Source: HdN1 sp964473645
Lineage (GTDB): Bacteria > Pseudomonadota > Gammaproteobacteria > Pseudomonadales > Ketobacteraceae
Direction: 5' to 3'
NCBI GenBank assembly: GCA_964473645.1
Contig: CAYYPW010000017.1
Location: forward strand, 1 to 64,000
DNA: 64,000 bases
Positions 43,839 through 52,058 of this stretch are shown in pieces; positions within the stretch are counted from its first letter, which is position 1, and every line of letters starts with the position of its first letter. The notes below the pieces were generated by a model that did not search any database, was not told the origin of the DNA, and worked only from the letters and a program-made list of their open reading frames with translations. The position numbers were made by a program, and so were the translations under genes.

Positions 43839-43862
43839 TCAACCCGCAACTCAACCCGCAAC
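43839..43862. repeat. Perfect 12-bp direct repeat before the FKBP ribosome-binding site
   Basis: The word tcaacccgcaac occurs twice without a spacer at 43839-43850 and 43851-43862. GGAG at 43883-43886 and ATG 43895 follow, so the repeat lies in the 5' untranslated region. Confidence 0.8.
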
Positions 43863-43894
43863 TTTCCACACAAGATAGGCGATGGAGTCCTTAC

Positions 43895-44602
43895 ATGAAG
43901 AAAACAACAATAACTCTGGCGATGGCAGGCATCGTGGTCGCGGGCGGTTTTGCCGTAAACGCACTGCAAGCAGAAGAGCTGAAATCCGATGATTCCAAGG
44001 TCAGCTATTCCATTGGTATGAAGTACGGCGAGAACTTCGCACGTGATTACAAAGAGCTTGATCTGAAAGCCTTCGCCCAAGGCATGCAAGATGGCTTCAA
44101 GGGCAACAAGCCCGCGCTCGAAGAGAAAGACATGATGGCCGTCATGCAAGCGTTCCAGACCCGCAAGATGGAAGAAATGCGTGGCCAGGCCGAGAAAGTT
44201 GCAAAAGAAAACCAGGCCAAAGGCGAGAAATTTCTGGCTGAAAACGGCAAGCGTAAAGGTGTGACGACACTGGAAGGCGGCCTGCAATATGAAGTGCTGG
44301 CCTCAGGCAAGGGCGCGACCCCTGATGAAAACGACAAGGTGAAAGTGCACTACCACGGCACCCTGGTTGATGGCACCGTCTTCGACAGTTCGGTACAGCG
44401 TGGCGAACCGGCGAGCTTCCCAGTGAATGGCGTAATCAAAGGGTGGACCAACATCCTTCAGAAAATGAAGGTCGGTGACAAGTGGAAAGTCGCGATTCCC
44501 TCGACGCTGGCGTATGGCGAACGCGCCGTAGGCAACACCATTGGCCCCAATGAAACACTGGTATTTGAAATTGAGCTGCTTGAAGTTGAAGCCGTCAAAT
44601 AA
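43895..44602 (+). CDS. fkpA: Exported FKBP-type peptidyl-prolyl isomerase
   Basis: 235 residues with a signal peptide ending in ALQAEE, an N-terminal helical dimerisation domain (about residues 30-125, YSIGMKYGENFARDY) and a C-terminal FKBP domain (about 135-232). The latter holds VKVHYHGTLVDGTVFDSS, the GVIKGW active-site motif and IPSTLAYGERAVG. It is of the FkpA/FklB/Mip class, a periplasmic chaperone that catalyses prolyl isomerisation. It lies between AlgP-like and AlgQ genes, as in Pseudomonas. The choice between fkpA and fklB as a symbol is not certain. Confidence 0.93.
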   Translation: MKKTTITLAMAGIVVAGGFAVNALQAEELKSDDSKVSYSIGMKYGENFARDYKELDLKAFAQGMQDGFKGNKPALEEKDMMAVMQAFQTRKMEEMRGQAEKVAKENQAKGEKFLAENGKRKGVTTLEGGLQYEVLASGKGATPDENDKVKVHYHGTLVDGTVFDSSVQRGEPASFPVNGVIKGWTNILQKMKVGDKWKVAIPSTLAYGERAVGNTIGPNETLVFEIELLEVEAVK

Positions 44603-44626
44603 CGGCTTCTTTCACCAGGCAACACA

Positions 44627-44659
44627 ATAAAAAAGAGGGCTTCAAGCCCTCTTTTTTAT
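44627..44659. terminator. Bidirectional intrinsic terminator
   Basis: A stem of aaaaaagagggc and gccctctttttt closes the loop ttcaa. Runs of A and T on either side give a T tail in both directions. It separates the convergent FKBP and AlgQ/Rsd genes. Confidence 0.92.
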
Positions 44660-44685
44660 TGTGATACGTTGTCGCTGCGGTCGGC

Positions 44686-45159
44686 TCAGGCGACCATTTC
44701 GCGATGACGGCTGTGCATCACCTCGATCAGGCGATCCTCTAGTTCGAAACGCTCAGCCAGTTTTTCACCCAGCATGGACAGGTGGTGAGCCATCTCAGGG
44801 TGAATCTCTTTGATATTGGCGTCGGCATAACGGTCGTTGAACTCGATCGCCATTTCGGTGCTCACCTGAATGCGAGGCAGAATGCTCTTGATCAGATCAC
44901 GGTAGTCTTCTTCAAATTCGTCCGCTTCGTGCATCAGCTCGTCGTAGATTTCAAAATGACCGGCAGACATGTAGTCAATCATCACCTGACAGAATGCTTT
45001 TACCTTGACGGCGATGGGGGTGGAACGGGGGGTGAATTCACGCAGACCGTCCACGGCGCAGAACAAAAGAATCAACTCTTGTCTTTCCTTCAACCATTTA
45101 TCAATGATTTTGTCGACGGCGCCCCAGTGTTGTTGTGTGTTTTCGCTGTGCTTGAGCAT
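44686..45159 (-). CDS. algQ: Regulator of sigma D / AlgQ
   Basis: 157 all-helical residues with the Rsd/AlgQ pattern (WGAVDKIIDKWLKERQELILLFCAVDG, then FCQVMIDYMSAGHFEIYDEL). The family binds the housekeeping sigma-70 factor in stationary phase and frees core polymerase for alternative sigma factors; in Pseudomonas it also affects alginate and siderophore genes. Start MLKHSENTQQHW is the family-typical position. A 367-base gap separates it from dsbB. Confidence 0.93.
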   Translation of the reverse strand: MLKHSENTQQHWGAVDKIIDKWLKERQELILLFCAVDGLREFTPRSTPIAVKVKAFCQVMIDYMSAGHFEIYDELMHEADEFEEDYRDLIKSILPRIQVSTEMAIEFNDRYADANIKEIHPEMAHHLSMLGEKLAERFELEDRLIEVMHSRHREMVA

Positions 45160-45395
45160 TGTTTTTCTATCCTTCTTCGCCTACAGGCCTACAGCATGCC
45201 TCGATGAGCGAGGGTTCATGCCACCGTGGGTCAATAACGTCGTTGTTGACGTATGAATTTCAAAATAAATATTTTGAATGAGGGCCGGCTTGTTGGTTTT
45301 TTGTGCCGGCTGATCACGAGAATATGCAAATCACCTGAGGGCAGCAAGGGCGCAATTGTGTGGTAAACGTCGTGAACGGTGGTTGACAAAGTTCG

Positions 45396-45423
45396 GGTGT
45401 TTGGCAGGTCTACCCCAAACACC
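45396..45423. other. 9-bp inverted repeat in the algQ-dsbB gap
   Basis: Arms ggtgtttgg (45396-45404) and ccaaacacc (45415-45423) flank ten bases. No T run follows on the minus strand, so it is more likely an operator or processing site than a terminator. The remaining bases between 45160 and 45526 show no gene or clear promoter. Confidence 0.4.
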
Positions 45424-45526
45424 ACTTTTAAGAACACACTGCCATGCCGCATCGTGTTCTTTATAAGAACTTAATCTATTAGGTTGGCGGCACCGCAAGA
45501 GGTGCAGGATTGTAAAGTTGTTCTAT

Positions 45527-46054
45527 TTATAATGAATTTGCCGGCTTACGGAACAGTTGTACCAAACCGATGAGTGCAAAACCGGCGAATACGGCCAGCG
45601 TTTGTTGCGGCAGGGTGATGCCTAAAAACGTCCAGTCAATTTTGGCGCATTCACCCGAGGTGGTGAAAATGATTTGCAGGGTTTCGCTCATGGGCAGCGT
45701 GTCTAGCATGTAGTCGAGGCCGGGTGCGCAGGTCGGCACTTTATCTGCGGGCAGGTTTTGCAGCCAGATATGGCGTGCGCAGACGGCAATGCCCGCCGCA
45801 GAGACCAACAAGCCCAGGCATGCATAAATTCGTTGCCCCATTGGACCCGGATTGTGAGCGGCCGCCGCTAAAAAGATCAGCCCCAGCATGACCACCAGGG
45901 CCCGATCAATCATACATAGAGGGCAAGGCTCAAGCCCCACATATTTTTCCAGCACCAGAATGGCAAAGACCATGGCGAGCACCGTGCCAACAAAGCCCGC
46001 CAGATTCAACATGCGATAGGAAAGGGGCAACATCATTAATATCCTTGCTGACAA
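45527..46054 (-). CDS. dsbB: Disulfide bond formation protein DsbB
   Basis: 175 residues with four membrane helices. The first periplasmic loop has the redox pair CPLC (in LEPCPLCMIDRA), and the second has two more cysteines (PTCAPGL and GEC), the four-cysteine arrangement that reoxidises DsbA and passes electrons to quinone. The C-terminal half has the usual fourth helix ending in LVQLFRK. A shorter start at a downstream Met pair is possible (MMLPLSYR). Its place near algQ matches the Pseudomonas dsb-algQ arrangement. Confidence 0.93.
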   Translation of the reverse strand: MSARILMMLPLSYRMLNLAGFVGTVLAMVFAILVLEKYVGLEPCPLCMIDRALVVMLGLIFLAAAAHNPGPMGQRIYACLGLLVSAAGIAVCARHIWLQNLPADKVPTCAPGLDYMLDTLPMSETLQIIFTTSGECAKIDWTFLGITLPQQTLAVFAGFALIGLVQLFRKPANSL

Positions 46055-46234
46055 AACCAGTGCAAAAATGCCCGACGTGCGAACACCGGAGCGCGATCAT
46101 AACGCGTTATGTGGGGGCAAACCTAGTGAGGTCTTTCAGCTCAATGCTCCGGCATCGTAGCGTGCACACCGGGTGCCGTGTGGCCATGACATACGCCTGC
46201 CCTCAGCTAAGACTGGCGCGAGTGCAAAACGTTC

Positions 46235-46261
46235 AAAGGCCGTGATCAACGGCCTTTTTCG
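46235..46261 (+). terminator. Orphan intrinsic terminator (plus strand)
   Basis: A 9-bp stem (aaaggccgt and acggccttt) with loop gatca is followed by a T run on the plus strand. No plus-strand gene ends here: dsbB and the RMF-like gene both read the other way. It may end a small RNA transcribed from the 46055-46230 interval. Confidence 0.7.
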
Positions 46262-46330
46262 TGCTGCCAGGGCTTGTGCGCGTAGACTCGTATGTGTTTG
46301 CGGGCCATCAGTGCATCAGGCGAGCGGGGG

Positions 46331-46549
46331 TCAAGCAATAGCGGCGTAAGACGGTTGGCTCAAGGGTTGGCTGATCTGCTCATGGCCATCATTCCAGCCT
46401 GCTTCCCAAGCCGCTGCGACCACGTCAGAGCGATAGGGGCAATGCTCTTTGCTTTCGCCCCCCAAACCGAACAGGTAGCCCTGACGGTAAGCTTTGTTCA
46501 AGGTATCGAGGCTCCACTGCGGATTATCGATCTCGTTGATTCTCATCAT
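46331..46549 (-). CDS. rmf: Ribosome modulation factor-like protein
   Basis: 72 residues containing the RMF core AYRQGYLFGLGGESKEHCPY followed by WEAGWNDG. This matches the E. coli RMF pattern (QRGYxxGxxGRSKExCPY ... WLGGW). RMF joins 70S ribosomes into inactive 100S dimers in stationary phase. The protein is longer than usual at both ends and lacks the basic N-terminal MKRQKRD, so ribosome binding may differ. ATG 46549 follows GGAG by 7 bases, which supports the start. Confidence 0.8.
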   Translation of the reverse strand: MMRINEIDNPQWSLDTLNKAYRQGYLFGLGGESKEHCPYRSDVVAAAWEAGWNDGHEQISQPLSQPSYAAIA

Positions 46550-46733
46550 GCGTTGGCTCCGGTGCCTTCCACTACCCGCAAAACGTTTCAGATGCGTTTG
46601 CGGCCTGCCAGACCTTCGGCAGAGACAGTCTCTGCCATGCCCCGACCCTTCAGGAAAGCATGAACTTCCACGGAATGAAGGATCTTGAAAGAAGACTAGC
46701 AGCGGATTTTAAAAACACCGCATAAGCGCCTGA

Positions 46734-48347
46734 TTATTTTGTCAGAACCGGGCGCTGCGCCAGAAAGTTGGCGAGATATTGTGCGAATTCGACCTGCGGT
46801 TCAGCCTCCAGTTTTTGTTGATCTATCAGGGATTTGGCCGCTTCTGCCGAGAACCGTTCAAAGACATCGGGGGCAAGTGGCCGCTCGCAAAAATATTTTT
46901 CGGTTTGTTTGGCGCGCTGCATGCCGAACTCGAAAAACGACATGTCCTCGTCCATCAATGTTTTGACAATGCGTGCAGACGGGGTGGTGTCTGGATGCTC
47001 CACGCGCTGTTTTTGCTCATCGAGTACCCGCTGGTAGTGATTGCCGCCATACACGCCGTCGAACAGCGCTGCAATGCCTTCGAGCTGGTTAAGCACCTGG
47101 GTCGCCCAGCCTTTGAAATTGACGGCACCCACCGCGCACTGCATCTCGTGTGCCGGGTTACGCCCGTTGAGCACAATGGTTTGCTGATTGTCGTGCATGC
47201 ATTTGTATTCACGTGGCGACAGTGGAGGGCTGTCTTCGAGCAGACAGAACAGCGCAAACATATCCAGAAACCGCAGACTGTCGGCATCAATGCCAATCGG
47301 CAAATACGGGTTTAAGTCCATACAGCGAATTTCGACATATTCGACGCCACCGTCCGCCAGCGCCGTGAGGGTGCGCATATGGTGATCCAGCCGGCGCTTG
47401 GGGCGAATGCTGGCGTAATACTCGTTTTCAATTTGCAGAATATTGGTGTTGAGCTGGCGGTATTCACCATCGACCAGCACGCCGATTTTTTCATAATCGG
47501 GGTTGGGTGTTGAGGCCGCTTTGTAGAGGGTTTCGACATACTCGTCGAGACTGTTGTACGACACATTCAAACCCATTTGGGTCGTGTTGTGGTAGCCCAG
47601 ATCGCTCATGCGTAACGACGTGCCCCAGGGGGCGGCCAATGTATGCTTGTGCAGCGTCGTGAGTTGATGTTTCTGCCCACGCAAAAACGAACCGCACACC
47701 GCAGGCGAGGCGCCGAACAGATAAATAACGATGCTCACGTGCCGCTGAAAATTGCGAATCAGGTGAAAATACTGATCAGAAATAAAGGCCTGCAAGGGGC
47801 GACTGTCTTTCCCCTGATGCGGCTGTCCAGACTCCTGCAGCAGTTGCTCCTGATAGCCGCGCCAGAAACTTTCAGGGTAGGACATGTTGTAGTGAATTCC
47901 GGCAATGGTCTGCATGGCGCGACCGTAACGATGCCAGAGTCCGTGTCGATAGATATGCTTCAGACGACCATTATTGGAGGTGCCATATTCCGCGATGGGG
48001 ATATTCTCTTCCGCGCCGAGAATGCAGGGCATGCTGTTCACCCACAGTTTCTCGTTATCCAGCACGGCGTAGGCGAACTGATGCAACTGATGCAGAAAAT
48101 CCAACGGTGCTTCAACATCGGTGAACGCAGGCGTGATGAACTCCATCAGCGCTTCGGAATAATCGGTGGTGATACTGGGGTGGGTCAGCGTTGAACCCAG
48201 CCCACGCGGGTGGAGGGTTTGTGCCAAATGTCCATTGGGTTGGATACGCAGGCTTTCTTTTTCCAGCCCGCGCAGAATCTGTTTCAGCTGAGTGGGCAGT
48301 GAGCTTGCTTGCAGGCGTTGCAGCCGGGATTCAAATGAATTTGTCAC
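46734..48347 (-). CDS. gshA: Glutamate-cysteine ligase
   Basis: 537 residues, full length for the gammaproteobacterial GshA family. Recognisable family stretches include GLEKESLRI (ATP/Glu-binding start), SEALMEFITPAF, LWVNSMPCILG, AGIHYNMSYPESFW and the C-terminal EIRCMDLNPYLPIGID. It makes gamma-glutamylcysteine, the first and limiting step of glutathione synthesis, in the cytoplasm. The 184 bases between it and the RMF-like gene contain no gene. Confidence 0.96.
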   Translation of the reverse strand: MTNSFESRLQRLQASSLPTQLKQILRGLEKESLRIQPNGHLAQTLHPRGLGSTLTHPSITTDYSEALMEFITPAFTDVEAPLDFLHQLHQFAYAVLDNEKLWVNSMPCILGAEENIPIAEYGTSNNGRLKHIYRHGLWHRYGRAMQTIAGIHYNMSYPESFWRGYQEQLLQESGQPHQGKDSRPLQAFISDQYFHLIRNFQRHVSIVIYLFGASPAVCGSFLRGQKHQLTTLHKHTLAAPWGTSLRMSDLGYHNTTQMGLNVSYNSLDEYVETLYKAASTPNPDYEKIGVLVDGEYRQLNTNILQIENEYYASIRPKRRLDHHMRTLTALADGGVEYVEIRCMDLNPYLPIGIDADSLRFLDMFALFCLLEDSPPLSPREYKCMHDNQQTIVLNGRNPAHEMQCAVGAVNFKGWATQVLNQLEGIAALFDGVYGGNHYQRVLDEQKQRVEHPDTTPSARIVKTLMDEDMSFFEFGMQRAKQTEKYFCERPLAPDVFERFSAEAAKSLIDQQKLEAEPQVEFAQYLANFLAQRPVLTK

Positions 48348-48477
48348 ACGCTGGCCTTGTCGTTGTTTTGGTCATCGCGGCCGATTATGCGCGATCTCCC
48401 CTGACAAATAAACCAAGCGGCGCGAACAGTGCTGTGCACGGGCGTAACAGTGCGCAACGCATTAAATTGACAAGGGA

Positions 48478-49386
48478 TTAGCTGGCCTGGCGATCGTAAT
48501 AGGTCTTGCCTCCATGGCCAACACCGTCCAGACGCAGTTCTTCGTGGATGCCATCAAAATCGATATCGCTCAAGCCCACGAACTCCAGTACGAAGGGTTT
48601 GATGGCTTCCCATTCGTAATCTTCGCTTTGCTTGCCCAACACTTCGTAAAGCCCGCAAATGTGTTCGGCCATTTTGAGAATGGCCAGCAGCGTTTTTTTG
48701 CCGCCGTCGTAACTGTAGACCGCTTCACTGTTGAACACATTCTGGGCGTTATGATGTTCCGCGATGACTTCGCATACATCCATCGGTAAATGCCACGATT
48801 TCGCGACGTAGTAGCCAACCACCGCATGATTGGTTTTAAGAAGTTTGTTTTCAGTGTCGATGACGCGGGCATCGGTGTTGCTATAAGCCTTGATCATGAC
48901 ATCGGGATAATCCGAGTAGTTCTTCATCAACAGCGGCACGCCGCAGTTATGAAAAAGACCCAGACAATACGCCTTATCTGGCGATTGATAGCCGATCTGG
49001 CGTGAGAGCGTGGCGCAAATAGAGGCCATCTCCATCGCGCTATCCCACAGGCCGCCCATGGCGACAATGGTTTCGTCGGTCATCTCGCCTTTGATCGAGA
49101 GCCCTTCGACAATGCGAATGATGCTCTGCAGCCCCAATATGTGCACCGCCTGCTCAATCGAGGTCATGCGGTTCTTGCGGCCGAACAAATTGGAATTAAC
49201 GATTTTAAGTATGGTGCCGGCCAAACCGACATCCTGCGAAATGAGCTTGGCGATATGGTTGATGTCCGGGTTGGGCATCACCTGTTCCATATGAATGTCG
49301 ACAATGATTTGCGGTTGCGGCGGCACCGTAATGCCTCGCAGCACCTTGCGTATTTGTTCTTCGCTAAGTGGGGCCGTGTGATCCAT
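48478..49386 (-). CDS. HDOD domain signalling protein
   Basis: 302 residues in which the HDOD domain covers about residues 15-215. Typical patterns are IAKLISQDVGLAGTILKIVNS, AVHILGLQSI, CLGLFHNCGVPLL (where HD-GYP enzymes have HDIGK) and NHAVVGYYVAKSWHLP. HDOD proteins keep the HD fold but not the metal ligands and act in regulation of motility, stress or second-messenger pathways without known catalysis. No partner domain is attached and no signalling gene is adjacent. Confidence 0.9.
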   Translation of the reverse strand: MDHTAPLSEEQIRKVLRGITVPPQPQIIVDIHMEQVMPNPDINHIAKLISQDVGLAGTILKIVNSNLFGRKNRMTSIEQAVHILGLQSIIRIVEGLSIKGEMTDETIVAMGGLWDSAMEMASICATLSRQIGYQSPDKAYCLGLFHNCGVPLLMKNYSDYPDVMIKAYSNTDARVIDTENKLLKTNHAVVGYYVAKSWHLPMDVCEVIAEHHNAQNVFNSEAVYSYDGGKKTLLAILKMAEHICGLYEVLGKQSEDYEWEAIKPFVLEFVGLSDIDFDGIHEELRLDGVGHGGKTYYDRQAS

Positions 49387-49504
49387 TGGGATATAATCGC
49401 CGGTTTTGAGCTTTTCACTCGATGCTTTTAGTCTCTACAGAAAGTGTAGCAGAGGCTAAAGCAAGCGTAGCGGAGGGTGTCCGGCGCCACAGCAAAAGTC
49501 CCTT

Positions 49505-49584
49505 AGGTGACGATCAACCAGGTGAACATCTATAAGGCGACAATCAATTAGGTGACTATCAGTTAGGTGCCTTTCAATTAGGAG
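49505..49584 (+). repeat. 15-bp tandem repeat of Shine-Dalgarno-like units before rlmI
   Basis: Five 15-base units start at 49505, 49520, 49535, 49550 and 49565; a sixth start (aggag at 49580) is the ribosome-binding site of the next gene. Each unit begins AGGTG or AGGCG and most end in atcaatt-like sequence. The whole stretch therefore offers a periodic series of ribosome-binding-site-like words running into the ATG at 49590. Confidence 0.85.
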
Positions 49585-49589
49585 AGAAT

Positions 49590-50792
49590 ATGTCCAGCTC
49601 ATTACCCAGTCTCCGCCTCAAACCGTCTGAAGATCGCCGCCTAAAGGCCGGTCACCTTTGGGTTTACAGCAATGAAGTTGATACCGCCAAAACCCCGCTG
49701 ACCGGGTTTGAGCCCGGTAGTTTGTGCCAACTTGAAAACGCTCAGGGGCGGCTGTTGGGCGTGGCCTATGTCAACTCGCATTCGCTTATCGCCGCACGCC
49801 TGCTCACGCGCCAGACCAAGGCAACGATTAACCAACGTTGGTTTGTTGATCGGTTGAGTGATGCGCTGGCCTTGCGCGAAACCGCTTATGCCGATGGTTG
49901 CTATCGGTGGGTGTATGGCGAAAGTGATGGCTTGCCAGGCGTGGTGATTGATCGTTTTGGTGACAACGTGGTGGTGCAAATCAATACTGCCGGTATGGAA
50001 GCGTTGCAAACCCCCTTGTTGGAAGCGATTGATAAAGTGCTGACACCGCGTGCGATTCAGGTGCGGGCCGACAGCAGTATGCGCGGTCTGGAGGGGTTGC
50101 CCTCTTATGTAAAGGTGGTGAAGGGCGAGTGGCCCGAGGTGTTGCGACTGAAAGAAAATGGCGTGAGCTTTGAAGCGCCGGCCGAAGGTGGGCAAAAAAC
50201 AGGATGGTTCTACGATCATCGTGAAAATCGTCGCTGGCTAGCCCCCTGGGTAAAAGGCAAGCGAGTGCTGGATTTGTTTTGCTATCTGGGCGGCTGGGGG
50301 ATTCAGGCGGCCGCGTTTGGTGCGGAGGAGGTGACCGGGGTGGATGTATCCTCGTTCGCCTTGGATGGCTTTTTGCGTAACGGTGAGTTGAATGGCCTGC
50401 AGGGCAAGGTGAGTGCGATTGAAGGTAACGCCCTGGATGTAGTGACACAGTTGGCCGCTGAGGGTGAACGTTTTGACGTCGTGATTGCAGACCCGCCTGC
50501 CTTTATTAAACGTAAAAAAGATTTTAATGCCGGATTGACCGCATACCGACATTTGAATGAGCAGGCATTACGTCTGGTTAATCATGGCGGGATTCTGGTG
50601 TCTGCGTCGTGTTCGATGCATTTGCCGCAGGACAGTTTGCAAGATGCCGTGCGTGGGGCTGCCCGCCATGTGGATCGTCACGTGCAGTTGCTGCATATCG
50701 GTGGGCAGGGGGCGGATCACCCGATACACCCGGCAATACCTGAGACGCAGTATTTGAAGAGTTTGATGTTTCGGGTGGGGGCGTCGTTGTAG
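49590..50792 (+). CDS. rlmI: 23S rRNA (cytosine) methyltransferase, RlmI family
   Basis: 400 residues. An N-terminal PUA-like domain (about 1-75, RLKAGHLWVYSNEV) is followed by a central linker (RWVYGESDGLPGVVIDRFGD) and a class I SAM methyltransferase domain (about 205-395). Motifs are LDLFCYLGGWGIQAA (SAM binding), DPPAF (motif IV) and SASCSMHL with the catalytic Cys. RlmI methylates C1962 of 23S rRNA at carbon 5. The ATG is preceded by AGGAG 5 bases away, the last unit of the repeat array described separately. Confidence 0.92.
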   Translation: MSSSLPSLRLKPSEDRRLKAGHLWVYSNEVDTAKTPLTGFEPGSLCQLENAQGRLLGVAYVNSHSLIAARLLTRQTKATINQRWFVDRLSDALALRETAYADGCYRWVYGESDGLPGVVIDRFGDNVVVQINTAGMEALQTPLLEAIDKVLTPRAIQVRADSSMRGLEGLPSYVKVVKGEWPEVLRLKENGVSFEAPAEGGQKTGWFYDHRENRRWLAPWVKGKRVLDLFCYLGGWGIQAAAFGAEEVTGVDVSSFALDGFLRNGELNGLQGKVSAIEGNALDVVTQLAAEGERFDVVIADPPAFIKRKKDFNAGLTAYRHLNEQALRLVNHGGILVSASCSMHLPQDSLQDAVRGAARHVDRHVQLLHIGGQGADHPIHPAIPETQYLKSLMFRVGASL

Positions 50793-50819
50793 CCGTCGCT
50801 GAACTTTTCGTTAGCTATT

Positions 50820-51506
50820 CTATGGCGCGGGTGTCGGCAATAACGGCACCAGCGCCGGCCAAATATTCTCCAGTATCTGCCGTTGTGCGTCTGCCGTGGG
50901 GTGAATGCCATCGCCCTGCATCAGCGCCGTGTGATTTGCCACGTCTTGCAGAATGAACGGCACCAGGGGCACACTTTTCTCTTTCGCCACATCCACAAAC
51001 ACTTGCTCGAAGGCTTGCGTATAACGTCGGCCATAATTGGGCGGCACCTTGATCCCCAGCAACAAGACGTCAGCACCCGCCGCATGGGCTTGCTCAATCA
51101 TGCTTGTCAGGTTTTGCTGCATGGCATTCACTGGCAGGCCTTGCAAACCATCGTTGCCCCCCAGTTCCAGCAACAAGAGATCAGGTTGGTGCCTGGCCAG
51201 CGCTGCTCCCAGGCGGCTGCGCCCACCTGCAGTGGTATCGCCACTGATCGCTGCGTTGATCACCACTACCGGGTAACCCTGCTTGCGCAGGCGTTCTGCC
51301 AGAAGCGCCACCCAGCCTGACTGCTGCGCTATGCCATAGCTGGCACTCAAACTGTCGCCCAATACCATCAGTCGAAACTCAGTCGAGGACGATGAGGACG
51401 CGGCCATTACGTTGGCAGGCCCCCACCCCAGCATGACAAACCCGGCCAGCACCAACAGGATCAAACGGTGCTGGCAAGACGCCAGAAACCACCTACGGCT
51501 TTTCAT
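50820..51506 (-). CDS. tesA: SGNH/GDSL arylesterase-lysophospholipase, TesA family
   Basis: About 228 residues, with a signal peptide ending near PANVMAA. Catalytic blocks are GDSLSASYG (Ser), GGNDGLQG (Asn) and DGIHPTADAQ (Asp/His), the TesA order. It is a periplasmic thioesterase/lysophospholipase in E. coli. ATG 51506 is chosen for the signal peptide; the frame is open to 51587 with more ATG codons, so the start is uncertain. Unlike in many relatives, no divergent YbbA-type ABC gene is seen next to it. Confidence 0.9.
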   Translation of the reverse strand: MKSRRWFLASCQHRLILLVLAGFVMLGWGPANVMAASSSSSTEFRLMVLGDSLSASYGIAQQSGWVALLAERLRKQGYPVVVINAAISGDTTAGGRSRLGAALARHQPDLLLLELGGNDGLQGLPVNAMQQNLTSMIEQAHAAGADVLLLGIKVPPNYGRRYTQAFEQVFVDVAKEKSVPLVPFILQDVANHTALMQGDGIHPTADAQRQILENIWPALVPLLPTPAP

Positions 51507-51750
51507 CACAGCGGACACCCTTCCGTTTTCAAGTAGGCCCCATGGTAAGAAACTTGCGCTCATGCTGCAAATGATCCTGCTCGGCACTCTCGCTAGCGGC
51601 TGCGTAGGAATTTGGTCAACGCTTGAAGGGTTGTGCTTGGAGGGATGTGACCGTTGATCGCCGCTCAGAAAAACTAATGAGCTAATTACCTGTCATACCC
51701 TTGTGCTTGCAATTAAGGCATCACAATTATTGTGTAGATTGCGAGTGGCT

Positions 51751-51798
51751 ATTCAACCAACCGACGATTCAACGAATCATTAATTCAACTAAACAACA
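51751..51798. repeat. 16-bp tandem repeat (3 units) beginning ATTCAA
   Basis: Units at 51751-51766, 51767-51782 and 51783-51798 each start with attcaac followed by a variable nine bases. A purine-rich AGGAG at 51799-51804 follows. The repeat lies in the roughly 550-base stretch between tesA and the next confident gene; apart from the small frame noted separately, that stretch shows no gene. Confidence 0.7.
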
Positions 51799-51817
51799 CA
51801 GGAGATAATTTATTCGT

Positions 51818-51946
51818 ATGCATCACAATGGCATTTTAGGTGGAATAGTCTATCTTCCACTTGCTAGTGTGAGTGCCGCAACTAGCATTACCTGTGAATT
51901 CGGATATTTGCGAGTTGTTTTCTTGTTCAATATGAATGGATGCTGA
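51818..51946 (+). CDS. Possible 42-residue small protein
   Basis: A frame from ATG 51818 to TGA 51946 encodes a small, hydrophobic-rich peptide (start MHHNGILGGIVYLPLASVSA). GGAG is 13 bases upstream, further than ideal. No family is recognised; it could be a chance frame in the leader of the next gene. Confidence 0.2.
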   Translation: MHHNGILGGIVYLPLASVSAATSITCEFGYLRVVFLFNMNGC

Positions 51947-52058
51947 AAATCGTTGGAAATAGCGGTGATTTCAGGCCGAATTTGCATTCGACCAGAATGA
52001 ATTGTTACCGCAACGACGATTTGTATTTCGCATTCTGTATTCCAATAGGAGATCTGTC

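Noticed and set aside
46055..46230. 6S RNA, SRP RNA or tmRNA upstream of the orphan terminator
   Set aside because: I compared the sequence from memory with the known cores of these RNAs and found no match.
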